Of a DNA stretch of 64,000 nt, positions 53,399 through 61,997 are shown piece by piece (within the stretch, counting starts at the first letter, position 1; every line of letters starts with the position of its first letter). The DNA comes from Novacetimonas pomaceti (GTDB taxonomy: Bacteria > Pseudomonadota > Alphaproteobacteria > Acetobacterales > Acetobacteraceae). A program made the position numbers and the translations under genes. The stretch is from positions 1 through 64,000 of the forward strand of contig NZ_NOXG01000010.1 in the NCBI RefSeq assembly GCF_003207955.1, in the 5' to 3' direction. The notes below the pieces were generated by a model. That model was not told where the DNA came from. It saw only the letters and a program-made list of their open reading frames with translations, and ran no database searches.

Positions 53399-54265
53399 TC
53401 ATCCGCCGATCACGCGCAACGCGCCCGCCATCGCCGCCAGCACGTCGCCACGCGACAGCCTGACCCGTCCCGCCACCGGGTCCTCGCGCCGCAGGCGCGC
53501 GGCAAGGCGCTTCGACAGCCCGACAATCACCGCGCATTCCATGCGCATGCGCCGGTCGCGCACCAGTCCGGGCAGGCGGGCGGCTTCGTCATTGAGGCGA
53601 TCGACCTCGTCCAGCATGGCGTCGAACACGCGGCGCAGCGCCGGCAGGGCGAACGGACCATACAGATCCTCCAGCCGCGCGCCCTCGCGCTCCATCCATT
53701 CCCGCGGGAGGTAGCAGCGGTCGAGCTTGCGCAGGTCGTCCGCGCAGTCCTGCAGGTGATTGATGACCTGAAGCGCCGTGCACAGCGCATCCGAAGGCCC
53801 CGCCGTCTGCGGCCCCTCCCCATGCAGGTCCAGCAGGAAGCGCCCCACGGGATTGGCGGAATACCGGCAGTATTCGACCAGTTCGTCCCAGGTTTCATAC
53901 CGGTTCTTGACCGCGTCCTGACGGAACGCGACGATCAGGTCAGTCGCGGTTTCGACCGGCACGCCGGTGCGCGCGAACATCTCGCGCACCCTTGCCGCCG
54001 TCTGCGCATCGGGACGCTGCGGCGCGGTCCTTGTGCCGCGCACGACCTCTTCCATCGCGTTCAGGCGCGCGATCTTGGCCTGTGGGTCCAGCCTGTCGGT
54101 ATCGACGATATCGTCGATGACACGCGCGAAATCGTAATAGGCATGGACGTAAGGACGCATCTGACGGCTGATGAGCAGGGACCCTACGGGAAAATTCTCG
54201 TCCCCCGCGCCCTTGCCCGACGATACGTCCTCGCTGCCCCAGACGTCATGTTCGGCTGTATTCAC
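53399..54265 (-). CDS. hpnC: Hydroxysqualene synthase HpnC
   Basis: Paralogue of HpnD that turns presqualene diphosphate into hydroxysqualene. 288 aa. Asp motifs: ARVIDDIVDTDRLDPQA (Asp51, 52, 55) and LQVINHLQDCADDLRKLDRC followed by YLP. The second motif is the HpnC variant (Q-D-x-x-D-D) rather than the usual D-x-x-E-D, consistent with its different reaction. The start overlaps the hpnB stop by 4 bases. Confidence 0.94.
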   Translation of the reverse strand: MNTAEHDVWGSEDVSSGKGAGDENFPVGSLLISRQMRPYVHAYYDFARVIDDIVDTDRLDPQAKIARLNAMEEVVRGTRTAPQRPDAQTAARVREMFARTGVPVETATDLIVAFRQDAVKNRYETWDELVEYCRYSANPVGRFLLDLHGEGPQTAGPSDALCTALQVINHLQDCADDLRKLDRCYLPREWMEREGARLEDLYGPFALPALRRVFDAMLDEVDRLNDEAARLPGLVRDRRMRMECAVIVGLSKRLAARLRREDPVAGRVRLSRGDVLAAMAGALRVIGG

Positions 54266-55497
54266 CCCAGGTCATCCCCCGTCATCGTCCTGTTCATGAC
54301 CGCACCATTACCCTTTTGCTGGATATAGGTCGAAATCGCACCATCGGTATCGGTATAGGCGCGGCTTTTCCAGACCACGCCGCGCCCGCGATGGTGATTA
54401 ATGGCCGAACCGATGGTCGCCAGCGTATAGAACCCGGCCACGGCCGGCAGCAGCAGCGCCCACGCGGGCGACAGGTTGAAGCGGCGCAGCGTGGGGGTGT
54501 AGGACGCCATGGACATGACCCACGCCCCCGCCCCCAGCAGGCACGCGGCGCCATGGGTGAACAGCGCCAGTTCCATCGGCGCGATCCACACCACGACCAT
54601 GCCCACGACCGTCCCCAGCAGCATCAGCGGCGAATATCCCAGCTGCACATAGGCCGTGCGGGCCACCATGCGCCAGATGTCGTGCGGATGGGGATAGGGA
54701 CGGATCGAACGCGCAAGGCAGCTGTGCCCCAGATAGATGCCGCCGCCGCTGTGCTTGACCAGCGCCGCCAGCGTGCAGTCGTCGATCAGCGCGCCGCGCA
54801 GGCTGGCGATCCCGCCGATGCGCGTCAGGGCCGTGCGCCGGATCAGGATGGTGCCCCCCGCCGCCCCGGCCGTCCTGCTGCGCGGGTTGTTGACGCTGGC
54901 GAAGGGATACAGCAGGGCGAAGAAAAAGACGAAGGCCGGGACCAGCATGCGCTCGGCCGGGCTGACGCAGTTCAGTTCCACCATTTCCGACACCTGGTCC
55001 AGCCGCGATGCCTGCGCCTTGGCCACAAGGGTGGAGACATGGCGGGGATCGTGGGTGATGTCGGCATCGGTCAGAAGGATGAATCCGTCATCGGCGGGGC
55101 ACAGGCGCCGGGCCTCGGCCTCGCCCTGGCTTACGGCCCACAGCTTGCCGCTCCATCCCGGGGGGCGGGGCTTGCCCGTCACGACCGTCAGGCGCTTGCG
55201 GGGGTCCGGCACCCTGCGCGCCAGACGGCCGGTCCCGTCGGTGCTGCCGTCGTCAACCACGATGACATGCATCCGCCCCGGATAATCCTGCGCCAGGAGG
55301 GAGGCGACGCATTTGCCGATCGAGGGTGCCTCGTCACGCGCGGGCACCACCACACAGACATCGGGGCATAGCGCGCGATCAAGCTTCCTGCCGTCCACGG
55401 GCCCCAGGATCGGGCCCGCCTGCCAGAAATGCCCGTGAAAAAAGATCAGCCATCCCCATATGGCCAGCGCCAGACATGAAAGGGCGATAAGGAACAT
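54262..55497 (-). CDS. hpnB: Hopanoid-associated glycosyltransferase HpnB
   Basis: 411-aa membrane-anchored family-2 glycosyltransferase. One N-terminal span (LIALSCLALAIWGWLIFFHG), then the GT-A domain with VVVPARDEAPSIGKCVASLL, VDDGSTDGTGRLA, a DADITHDP metal motif, and C-terminal spans (LLGTVVGMVVVWIAPMELAL; LLPAVAGFYTLATIGSAINH). Assigned by its place between hpnA and hpnC; its substrate in side-chain chemistry is not established. It starts 9 bases after the hpnA stop. Confidence 0.9.
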   Translation of the reverse strand: MFLIALSCLALAIWGWLIFFHGHFWQAGPILGPVDGRKLDRALCPDVCVVVPARDEAPSIGKCVASLLAQDYPGRMHVIVVDDGSTDGTGRLARRVPDPRKRLTVVTGKPRPPGWSGKLWAVSQGEAEARRLCPADDGFILLTDADITHDPRHVSTLVAKAQASRLDQVSEMVELNCVSPAERMLVPAFVFFFALLYPFASVNNPRSRTAGAAGGTILIRRTALTRIGGIASLRGALIDDCTLAALVKHSGGGIYLGHSCLARSIRPYPHPHDIWRMVARTAYVQLGYSPLMLLGTVVGMVVVWIAPMELALFTHGAACLLGAGAWVMSMASYTPTLRRFNLSPAWALLLPAVAGFYTLATIGSAINHHRGRGVVWKSRAYTDTDGAISTYIQQKGNGAVMNRTMTGDDLG

Positions 55498-55506
55498 GAC
55501 CGGACC

Positions 55507-56502
55507 TCAATCCAGCATGCCGTGCTGGCGGAACCAGTCGATGGCGTCCTTGACGGCCTCACGCGCGGGACGGGGGGAATACCCCAGTTCGCGGATCGCC
55601 TTGTCGGAGGAGAAGAACATCTTCTTGTGCGACATCGCCAGCATTTCGCGCGTGACGCGCGGGGCGATGCCGAACATGCGCGACAGCCATTCGCTGACGA
55701 TCGCGATCGGCCAGATCACCGCCTGCGGCAGGCGGATGCGCGGCGGCGCCACGCCAGCCAGTTCCGCCGTCATGGCGAACAGGTCGCGCAGCAGGTAATT
55801 CTGGCCGCCCAGGATATATTTTTCCCCCAGGCGCCCGCGTTCCAGCGCCAGCGCGTGCCCTTCGGCCACGTCATCGACATGCACGATGTTCACGCCCGTA
55901 TCGACATAGGCGGGCATGCGCCCCGCCGCGCAGTCGAGGATCATCTGCCCCGTCGGCGTGGGCTTGATGTCGCGCGGGCCGACGGGGGTGGACGGATTGA
56001 CGATGACGGCAGGCAGCGCGCGTTCATGGACAAGGCGCAGGACCTCCTGCTCCGCCCGGTATTTGGAGCGCTTGTAGATCCCGATCACGCCATGTTCATG
56101 AACGGGCGTTTCCTCGTCACAGATCGTCCCGTCACCGATCAGGCCCAGCGCGGCGACCGAGGAACAGTAGACGATCCGTTCCACCCCGGCGCGCTGCGCC
56201 GCGAGCATGAGTTCGCGCGTGCCCTCGACATTGGCGATCATCATCGGCACCGGATCGGGCACCCACAGGCGGTAATCCGCCGCGACATGAAAGACATAGC
56301 GACATCCGCGCACCGCCGCGTCAAAGGTGGACGGGGTGGAAAGGTCCCCTTCCACCAGTTCGCACGGAATATCCCGCAGGTTGGTAAGGTCACTGCCCTT
56401 ACGCACCATCAGGCGGAGCGAATGGCCACGCTCCAGCAGGTTGCGGGCAACAGCGGAGCCGACAAAACCGGTTGCACCGGTAACGAGCGTTGGGGCAGTC
56501 AT
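55507..56502 (-). CDS. hpnA: Hopanoid-associated sugar epimerase HpnA
   Basis: 331-aa NAD(P)-dependent extended short-chain dehydrogenase/epimerase. TLVTGATGFVGSAVARNLLE is the Rossmann site and IYKRSKYRAEQE holds the YxxxK catalytic pair. It opens the operon hpnA-B-C-D-E-shc-hpnG. Start MTAPTLVTGATG at 56502; a longer frame to 56562 has no similarity in its extra 20 residues. It is divergent from the HpnL-like gene across a 188-base gap that contains a small dyad. Confidence 0.93.
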   Translation of the reverse strand: MTAPTLVTGATGFVGSAVARNLLERGHSLRLMVRKGSDLTNLRDIPCELVEGDLSTPSTFDAAVRGCRYVFHVAADYRLWVPDPVPMMIANVEGTRELMLAAQRAGVERIVYCSSVAALGLIGDGTICDEETPVHEHGVIGIYKRSKYRAEQEVLRLVHERALPAVIVNPSTPVGPRDIKPTPTGQMILDCAAGRMPAYVDTGVNIVHVDDVAEGHALALERGRLGEKYILGGQNYLLRDLFAMTAELAGVAPPRIRLPQAVIWPIAIVSEWLSRMFGIAPRVTREMLAMSHKKMFFSSDKAIRELGYSPRPAREAVKDAIDWFRQHGMLD

Positions 56503-56536
56503 GACCTGAACTAGCACTCCGTAACAGAATTCAAGA

Positions 56537-56555
56537 TTGCGATACGGACTCGCAA
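56537..56555. promoter_or_regulatory. Small dyad between hpnA and the HpnL-like gene
   Basis: TTGCGA and TCGCAA separated by 7 bases, about 35 bases ahead of hpnA. It could be a regulator site shared by the divergent hopanoid genes; only 6-bp arms, so chance is possible. Confidence 0.3.
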
Positions 56556-56690
56556 CCAGCAAGAAGTACCATTTATCCCGACACCTCGCAGTGGCGCCAG
56601 ACCCTGTCGTGGTGTAAGTCAGGCCCGCACTGTCACTTCGGGCGGCATTGCGACCGCTTTTCGGCTTAACAGACGCATTACGGATCTTTC

Positions 56691-57761
56691 TTGAGAAAGC
56701 TTACCATCCTGCTGGCCTTCCTGGGCCTGGCCCTTCTTACCGGTTGCACGGCGTGGCTTGGCGCGGGCTCGGTCATGAAGGCGATCGTGTCGATCGGCTT
56801 CGTCGGATTCATGGCGACCGTGCTGGCGCAGCTTGCAGTCGATGCAATACTGGGTCTTGCCTGGCACGCGGCTTGTCGCGACATTCCGTTCTGGCAGCTG
56901 CTGGTTTCGCGCATGATCCGCGATGCGGCTGCGTCATGCCTGCCCTTCTCGCAGCTGGGGGGAATGGTGATCGGCATCCGCGCGACCTGTTCAAGCCACC
57001 TTTTCGCCGGGCGGCGCGGACGCACCATCAGCGGGCCGGAGGCGGCGTGCGCGAACCTGGTCGACATCACGACGGAGGTGATGGGCCAGATCCTGTTCAT
57101 CCTGACCGCCGTGCTGTGCCTGGTCGCCCACCAGCAGTCCAGCCCCTTTGCCAAGCCGGTCATCATCGGGCTTGTGCTGCTGACGCTGGGAATCGGGGGG
57201 TTCATCTGGACGCAGCAGCATGGCGGCTCGCTGCTCAAGCGCGCGGGGCGCATGCTGGGTCACAACATGGCGACCCAGTGGCAGGACGCGATGATGAGCA
57301 GCGCCGACAGCCTGCAGGAACGTTTCGACGCGATCTGGTCGCACCCGCGCCGCATCGCGGAGGCGGCGTTCATGCATTATATCGGCTGGCTGGGCAGCGC
57401 GGGGACGATCTGGGTGGCCTATTATTTCCTTGGCGCGAAACTCAGCTTCAGCGGCGCCATCGCGATCGAGGGGGTGGCCTGCGGCATCATGTCCGTCTCG
57501 TTCCTGGTGCCTGCGGGCCTTGGCGTGCAGGAAGCCGCCTATATCGCGCTGGGCTCCGCCTTCGGCATCGCGCCTTCGGTGTCGCTGGGGCTGTCGCTGC
57601 TGCGGCGTGGGCGCGAACTGGTCATCGGGATTCCGATGCTGCTGGGCTGGCAGGCGATGGAAATGCGCAGCCTGCGCCGCAACGCGCCAGATCAGCCGGA
57701 GCCCGAGGCATCCACCCCCGCGCCCGTCACCGCCCCCCCGTCGGGCGAGCAGTCGCCGTGA
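56691..57761 (+). CDS. hpnL: HpnL-like hopanoid-associated membrane protein
   Basis: 356 aa, six or more spans of the lysylphosphatidylglycerol-synthase transmembrane-region type (e.g. SIGFVGFMATVLAQLAVDAI; ILFILTAVLCLVAHQQ; VACGIMSVSFLVPAGLGVQE). The last contains the V-P-x-G-x-G-x-x-E-A/G core of this family, and an SQLGGMVIG turn follows span 3. Members beside hpn genes are called HpnL; the function is probably lipid handling or transport. Translation appears to start at a TTG, giving RKLTILLAFLGLALLTGC, without a strong ribosome-binding site; the downstream ATG of MKAIVSIG is an alternative. Divergent from hpnA and 72 bases before tyrA. Confidence 0.8.
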   Translation: MRKLTILLAFLGLALLTGCTAWLGAGSVMKAIVSIGFVGFMATVLAQLAVDAILGLAWHAACRDIPFWQLLVSRMIRDAAASCLPFSQLGGMVIGIRATCSSHLFAGRRGRTISGPEAACANLVDITTEVMGQILFILTAVLCLVAHQQSSPFAKPVIIGLVLLTLGIGGFIWTQQHGGSLLKRAGRMLGHNMATQWQDAMMSSADSLQERFDAIWSHPRRIAEAAFMHYIGWLGSAGTIWVAYYFLGAKLSFSGAIAIEGVACGIMSVSFLVPAGLGVQEAAYIALGSAFGIAPSVSLGLSLLRRGRELVIGIPMLLGWQAMEMRSLRRNAPDQPEPEASTPAPVTAPPSGEQSP

Positions 57762-57833
57762 CATGCGACACGCGCCCCCCATGCCACCCGAACGCCGCCT
57801 TCCCGTCCCTTACGGTTTCCGTCCGGTGCAGCC

Positions 57834-58742
57834 ATGACCGCCACCACGCCATTCACCCCCCTGTTTGACAGGCTGGTCATCATCGGCCCCGGCCTGATCG
57901 GGTCCTCCATCCTGCGTCGTGCGCATGAGAATCGTGCCATAGCGCGCGAACTGGTGGCCAGCGACATCGACGCCGGCGTCTGCGCGCGCGTGCGCGAACT
58001 GGGCATCGCCGACCGGGTGGAGGCCGACCCCGCCCGCGCGGTGGTGGGCGCGGACTGCGTGATCCTGTGCGTGCCGGTCGGGGCGATCGGCGCGGTTGCG
58101 GCACAGGTCGTCCCCGCGATGAAACACGGCGCGATCCTGAGCGAGGTGGGATCGACCAAGGTATCGGTCATCAATGGCGTCCTGCCCGCGCTGGCATCGC
58201 GGCCGGACATCGCCTTCGTGCCCAGCCACCCGATGGCGGGCACGGAATATTCCGGCCCCGACGCCGGTTTCCCCAGCCTGTTTGAAAACCGCTGGTGCCT
58301 GCTGACCCCGCCGGAGGGAACGCCCCACGACGCGGTGGCGCGCATCACAGCACTGTGGCAGGCCATGGGGGCGCACATACGCACCATGACGGCGGAACAC
58401 CACGACCGGGTCTGCGCCATTGTCAGCCACCTGCCGCACCTGCTGGCCTTCACCATCTGCGGCACCGCCGATGACCTTGCGGGGGAAACACGCTCCGAAG
58501 TGCTGGATTTCGCGGCGTCGGGTTTCCGTGATTTCACCCGCATCGCGGCCTCGGACCCGACCATGTGGCGCGACATCTTCCTCAACAACCGCGAGGCGCT
58601 GCTGGAGATGCTGGATCGCTTCATGGCCGATGCGCACGCCATGGCCAAGGCCATCCGGGAGGGCGACGACACGGTCATCGTCAATCGCATCACCCGTGGC
58701 CGCGCCATCCGGCGCACCCTGATCGAAAACCGCCAAGCCTGA
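57834..58742 (+). CDS. tyrA: Prephenate/arogenate dehydrogenase
   Basis: Tyrosine synthesis: NAD(P)-dependent oxidative decarboxylation of prephenate or arogenate. 302 aa, single-domain (no chorismate mutase fusion). RLVIIGPGLIGSSILRRAHE is the Rossmann site, and PSHPMAGTEYSGPDAGFPSL carries the catalytic His and Gly-rich loop. Cofactor and substrate preference cannot be read by eye. It follows the HpnL-like gene by 72 bases; a repeat copy lies 18 bases after its stop. Confidence 0.94.
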   Translation: MTATTPFTPLFDRLVIIGPGLIGSSILRRAHENRAIARELVASDIDAGVCARVRELGIADRVEADPARAVVGADCVILCVPVGAIGAVAAQVVPAMKHGAILSEVGSTKVSVINGVLPALASRPDIAFVPSHPMAGTEYSGPDAGFPSLFENRWCLLTPPEGTPHDAVARITALWQAMGAHIRTMTAEHHDRVCAIVSHLPHLLAFTICGTADDLAGETRSEVLDFAASGFRDFTRIAASDPTMWRDIFLNNREALLEMLDRFMADAHAMAKAIREGDDTVIVNRITRGRAIRRTLIENRQA

Positions 58743-58759
58743 CAAAACCCTGAAGTCAT

Positions 58760-58839
58760 AAAGGTTTTTGGTAAAGCTTTTTGCAAAAAGCTTTGAAGGA
58801 CGTCGCCTTTTTGAAAAAAGGCGACACCCAGAAACTTTT
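58760..58839 (+). repeat. Three-stem dispersed repeat, copy 11
   Basis: Outer arms TAAAGGTTTTTGG / CCAGAAACTTTTA. Hairpin 1 is AAAGC...GCTTT: both positions have changed relative to GAAGC...GCTTC, a compensatory pair. Hairpin 2 is GTCGCC...GGCGAC of the GGAC-GTCGCC type. It lies between convergent tyrA and pyk. Confidence 0.92.
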
Positions 58840-58871
58840 ATTTATCAGGGGATTATTTTCAGACCCCTGAA

Positions 58872-58911
58872 GAAAACACCGGGCCAGACGCGCAATGGGC
58901 GCCCGGCCCGG
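58872..58911 (-). terminator. Probable terminator of pyk
   Basis: Minus-strand stem CCGGGCC / GGCCCGG (7 bp; 58905-58911 with 58879-58885) with a 19-nt GC-rich loop, followed by GTTTTCTTC. It starts 7 bases after the pyk stop. Confidence 0.55.
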
Positions 58912-58917
58912 CGGGGG

Positions 58918-60360
58918 TCATTTCACCCGCGCCACGCGCAGGGTATTGGTGCTGCCGGTCACGCCAAAGGGCAGGCCCGCCGCGATGACCACGGCATCCC
59001 CCACACCCGCGCACCGGCTCAGCGTCGCGGCCTCCAGCGCCTGATCGACCACGGTTTCGATGCCATAGACCGGCACCTCCTGCCCTGCCGACAGGGCGAT
59101 GACCCCCCATGCGACACACAGGCGCCGCGCGATTTCATCGGTGGGGGTCAGGCCAATGATGGCGCAGTCAGGCCGTTCGCGTGAAATGCGCAGCGCCGTG
59201 CGCCCGCCCAGCGTGAAGGCCACGATGACCGGCGAATCCACCGAAATCGCCACCTGCCGGGTCGCCGCCGCGATCGCGTCGGCCACGCTGCTGTCGGCGG
59301 GGGGCGGGGTGGCGGCCTGCATCGTCAGGGTCCATCCCGCGTCGCCTTCGACGCTGCGCACGATGCGGTCCATGATCTCCACCGCCGCGCGCGGATAATC
59401 GCCCACGGCGGTTTCCGCCGACAGCATGACCGCGTCCGCCCCGTCGAACACCGCCGTCGCCACGTCGGATGCCTCCGCGCGGGTGGGGGTCGGGGCATGG
59501 ACCATGCTTTCGAGCATCTGCGTCGCCACGATCACGGGACGCCCCATGCGCCGCGCGACGCGGATGATGCGTTTCTGCGCGACCGGCACCTGTTCGGGCG
59601 GCAGTTCCACCCCCAGGTCGCCGCGCGCGACCATCACGACATCCGACAGGGCCATGATTTCATCCAGGTTGTCGATCGCCTGGGGCTTTTCCAGCTTTGT
59701 CAGGATCCATGCCTGTCCCCCCACCAGTTCGCGCGCGTCGCGCACGTCCTGCGGGCGCTGGACAAAGGACAGGCCGACATATTCCACCCCCAGTTCCAGC
59801 GCGAAGGCAAGGTCGCTGCGGTCCTTTCTGGTGATCGCGGGAATCGGCAGGACCACATCGGGGACATTCACCCCCTTGCGATCCGACAGCACGCCGCCGA
59901 TCACGACCTGCGTCAGGAGGTGGCCCGCCCCCTTTTCACGCACCACCAGCTTCAGCCGCCCGTCATCAAGCAGCAGGTTGCTGCCGGTCGCGGCGGATTC
60001 CACGATTTCGGGATGGGGCAGGTGGACCCGCGTCTCGTCCCCCGGCCGGTGATCGAGGTCGAGGCGGAACATCGCGCCGGGACGCAGCGTGACGCTGCCC
60101 CCCGCGAAGGTGCCGATCCGCAGCTTTGGCCCCTGCAGGTCCGCAAGGATCGCCAGCGGACGCTGTATTTCAGCCTCCACCGCGCGGATGGTGGCATGCC
60201 GCTGCGCATGTTCGGCATGCAGCCCGTGGGAGAAGTTGAGGCGGAACACATCCACGCCGGCATCCGCCAGCGCGCGTATGATCCCATAACTGGAAGTAGC
60301 CGGGCCCAGCGTCGCCACGATCTTGGTCCGTCGCTGGTTATGCGCGAATGAAGCGTCCAT
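58918..60360 (-). CDS. pyk: Pyruvate kinase
   Basis: PEP + ADP to pyruvate + ATP. 480 aa. RRTKIVATLGPATSSYG is the N-terminal signature (Arg and Thr of the active site). DVFRLNFSHGLHAEH, ILTKLEKPQAIDNLDEIMA (catalytic Lys and metal-binding Glu) and MVARGDLGVELP complete the site; the C-terminal regulatory domain ends VTGSTNTLRVARVK. Start at 60360; upstream in-frame sequence shows no family similarity. 141 bases after the SH3 protein gene on the same strand. Confidence 0.97.
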   Translation of the reverse strand: MDASFAHNQRRTKIVATLGPATSSYGIIRALADAGVDVFRLNFSHGLHAEHAQRHATIRAVEAEIQRPLAILADLQGPKLRIGTFAGGSVTLRPGAMFRLDLDHRPGDETRVHLPHPEIVESAATGSNLLLDDGRLKLVVREKGAGHLLTQVVIGGVLSDRKGVNVPDVVLPIPAITRKDRSDLAFALELGVEYVGLSFVQRPQDVRDARELVGGQAWILTKLEKPQAIDNLDEIMALSDVVMVARGDLGVELPPEQVPVAQKRIIRVARRMGRPVIVATQMLESMVHAPTPTRAEASDVATAVFDGADAVMLSAETAVGDYPRAAVEIMDRIVRSVEGDAGWTLTMQAATPPPADSSVADAIAAATRQVAISVDSPVIVAFTLGGRTALRISRERPDCAIIGLTPTDEIARRLCVAWGVIALSAGQEVPVYGIETVVDQALEAATLSRCAGVGDAVVIAAGLPFGVTGSTNTLRVARVK

Positions 60361-60501
60361 CGGGAATCCTCTTTGCCGGACCGGACAAGCGCGAGGAAAC
60401 ATGCCGCGCGGCTCGACCCGGTCCCGGCCATTGCCTGAACCGGTATTCCCCGCGCATGCGACCGCAGGGAACACCCTGCCATCGCGCGCGCCCAGCATCC
60501 G

Positions 60502-61566
60502 TCAGGACGGCGAGATGACTTCCTGTGGCAGCAGTCCCCACAGCGACTGTCGTTCCAGCCAGCCGGAATACTGCTTGACCGTTACCTGGCACCAGGTCGA
60601 ACCGGCCTGGCACTGGCGCAACGTCCCCACAACGCCGGGTTTGAGCACCGCGACGACGGGCGACGCGGGATCAGCCTTCGCCCGCAGCATGATGGCCCCC
60701 GGAATGGCTGCCGCCTGCGCCGCGTCGGCCACGTGCCCGATGATGCGGCTGTCGGCGCGGCCGATGACATCCGTTTCCTTTTCAGACGGTTGCCCGGCCT
60801 GCCGCGCATCGCCCTGCACTGGCTGTCCCGGAATGACGAACGTGCGCGTCCCCACCAGGGTTGCCTGATGCACCCAGCCTTTCTGTCCGTCCGCGTCCTC
60901 CACCAGACGCCAGACATCGAATTCGCGTTCGATTTTCACCGGCAGCCCCCGGCGGTGGTACACCCACTCGATCGGGTAACGCTGCCCCGGCCCGGCACGC
61001 AGGTTCACCTCGTCCGCGCGGAATGCGGCAAAACGCGGCAGCGGCAGGCCCGTAACACTTCCCTTGTCCGGCGCGCCGGGGGGCACGCCCGGCGCGGGCG
61101 GCGCGGCGGCATTGCCACCCGTGGCCGCCGCGGCAGCCGCAGCCGTCGCGGCACCCGCGGCGACCGGCGCGGCGACGGCGGGATGCGCATGGTGATGTGC
61201 GGGGGCGGCAGTGGAAGAGGCGGCATGTTCATGCTGATGGGCGGCACCCTTTGCCTTGTGCCCGGCATGGGCCTTCTTGCCCGATGCCGCCTTGCCTTGC
61301 GCCGCCTTTTCCGCCGCTTCGCCCTTGTGATGGTGGGCGCCGTGATGGTGGTGATGGGTGGTCGTGGCGGTCGCGCCCGTGCTGGCGGGCGTCGTGGCCG
61401 CCAGCGCCGCGCCGCCCTGCCAGAGGGGCATCAGCACGGCCGCCACGCATACGACGCCCCACAGATGACGCGATCGCCCCCCGATGAAGGGGACAACCCG
61501 TTTTCCCGCCATCCGCGCGGGGGGGGAAACATGCGGGGTGAAAACATGCCGCGTGCCTTGCGCCAT
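60502..61566 (-). CDS. Secreted His/Ala-rich protein with SH3 domains
   Basis: 354 aa. A hydrophobic N-terminal signal (residues ~35-56, WGVVCVAAVLMPLWQGGAAL) implies export. Residues ~57-165 are low-complexity and very rich in His, Ala and Lys (TTTHHHHHGAHHHKGEAAEK; PAHHHAHPAVAAPVAAG). The C-terminal ~190 residues contain two bacterial SH3-type folds (EVNLRAGPGQRYPIEWVYHR; a second from about IMLRAKADPASPVVAVLKPG). SH3_4-type proteins bind cell wall; the His-rich linker suggests metal chelation. Family members usually lack such a long His block. First of pyk-proximal genes, 17 bases after the DsrE gene. Confidence 0.82.
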   Translation of the reverse strand: MAQGTRHVFTPHVSPPARMAGKRVVPFIGGRSRHLWGVVCVAAVLMPLWQGGAALAATTPASTGATATTTHHHHHGAHHHKGEAAEKAAQGKAASGKKAHAGHKAKGAAHQHEHAASSTAAPAHHHAHPAVAAPVAAGAATAAAAAAATGGNAAAPPAPGVPPGAPDKGSVTGLPLPRFAAFRADEVNLRAGPGQRYPIEWVYHRRGLPVKIEREFDVWRLVEDADGQKGWVHQATLVGTRTFVIPGQPVQGDARQAGQPSEKETDVIGRADSRIIGHVADAAQAAAIPGAIMLRAKADPASPVVAVLKPGVVGTLRQCQAGSTWCQVTVKQYSGWLERQSLWGLLPQEVISPS

Positions 61567-61583
61567 CGCGTTCCTCAGTCCTT

Positions 61584-61997
61584 TTATAATGTGATGACCT
61601 GTCGCCCACGGGCGGCATCCAGAAATGTCGGCACCCCCGCGACACGCACCGATGGCAAAAGCGCGTCAGGGGCCAGATCACATACCCTCAGTCCCGCCTC
61701 ACACGCCAGCAGCCCGCATTCCAGTTCGACCACCGCGTCGCGCAGGGTCGCGAATGTCGCAACGCCGCGCGCGGCCATGTCGGCGTCCCGCCCCGAATCG
61801 CGCAGCCCGCGCCAGTCGCGCGCCAGGGCGTGAACCCCGCCCCCCGCCGCGAACAGCACGACCGAACGCCCCAGCGCAAGTGCCGAGGCCGCGAGGACAA
61901 GCGCATAATGTGCCCGTTCATACCCGCCGTCGAGCAGCAGGATCGCAAGATCGCCGTCCCCCACCCCCCCGTCATGCCCCGATGCCGCGCCCGTCAC
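61584..61997 (-). CDS. DsrE-family protein
   Basis: 137 aa. The layout (LAILLLDGGYERAHYALVLA, then LGRSVVLFAAGGGVHALARD and LLACEAGLRVCDLAPDALLP) matches small DsrE/DsrF-like folds that handle sulfur or act as accessory subunits. Possible sulfur-relay Cys occur in the LLACEAGLRVCDL stretch. The start overlaps the stop of the ThiF-like gene by 4 bases, suggesting joint work in sulfur transfer, which is inference. Confidence 0.8.
   Translation of the reverse strand: MTGAASGHDGGVGDGDLAILLLDGGYERAHYALVLAASALALGRSVVLFAAGGGVHALARDWRGLRDSGRDADMAARGVATFATLRDAVVELECGLLACEAGLRVCDLAPDALLPSVRVAGVPTFLDAARGRQVITL

Noticed and set aside
3457..58839. The dispersed repeats as a CRISPR array or IS ends
   Set aside because: Copies are kilobases apart with no regular spacers, no cas genes and no transposase. 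The structure is a multi-hairpin element.
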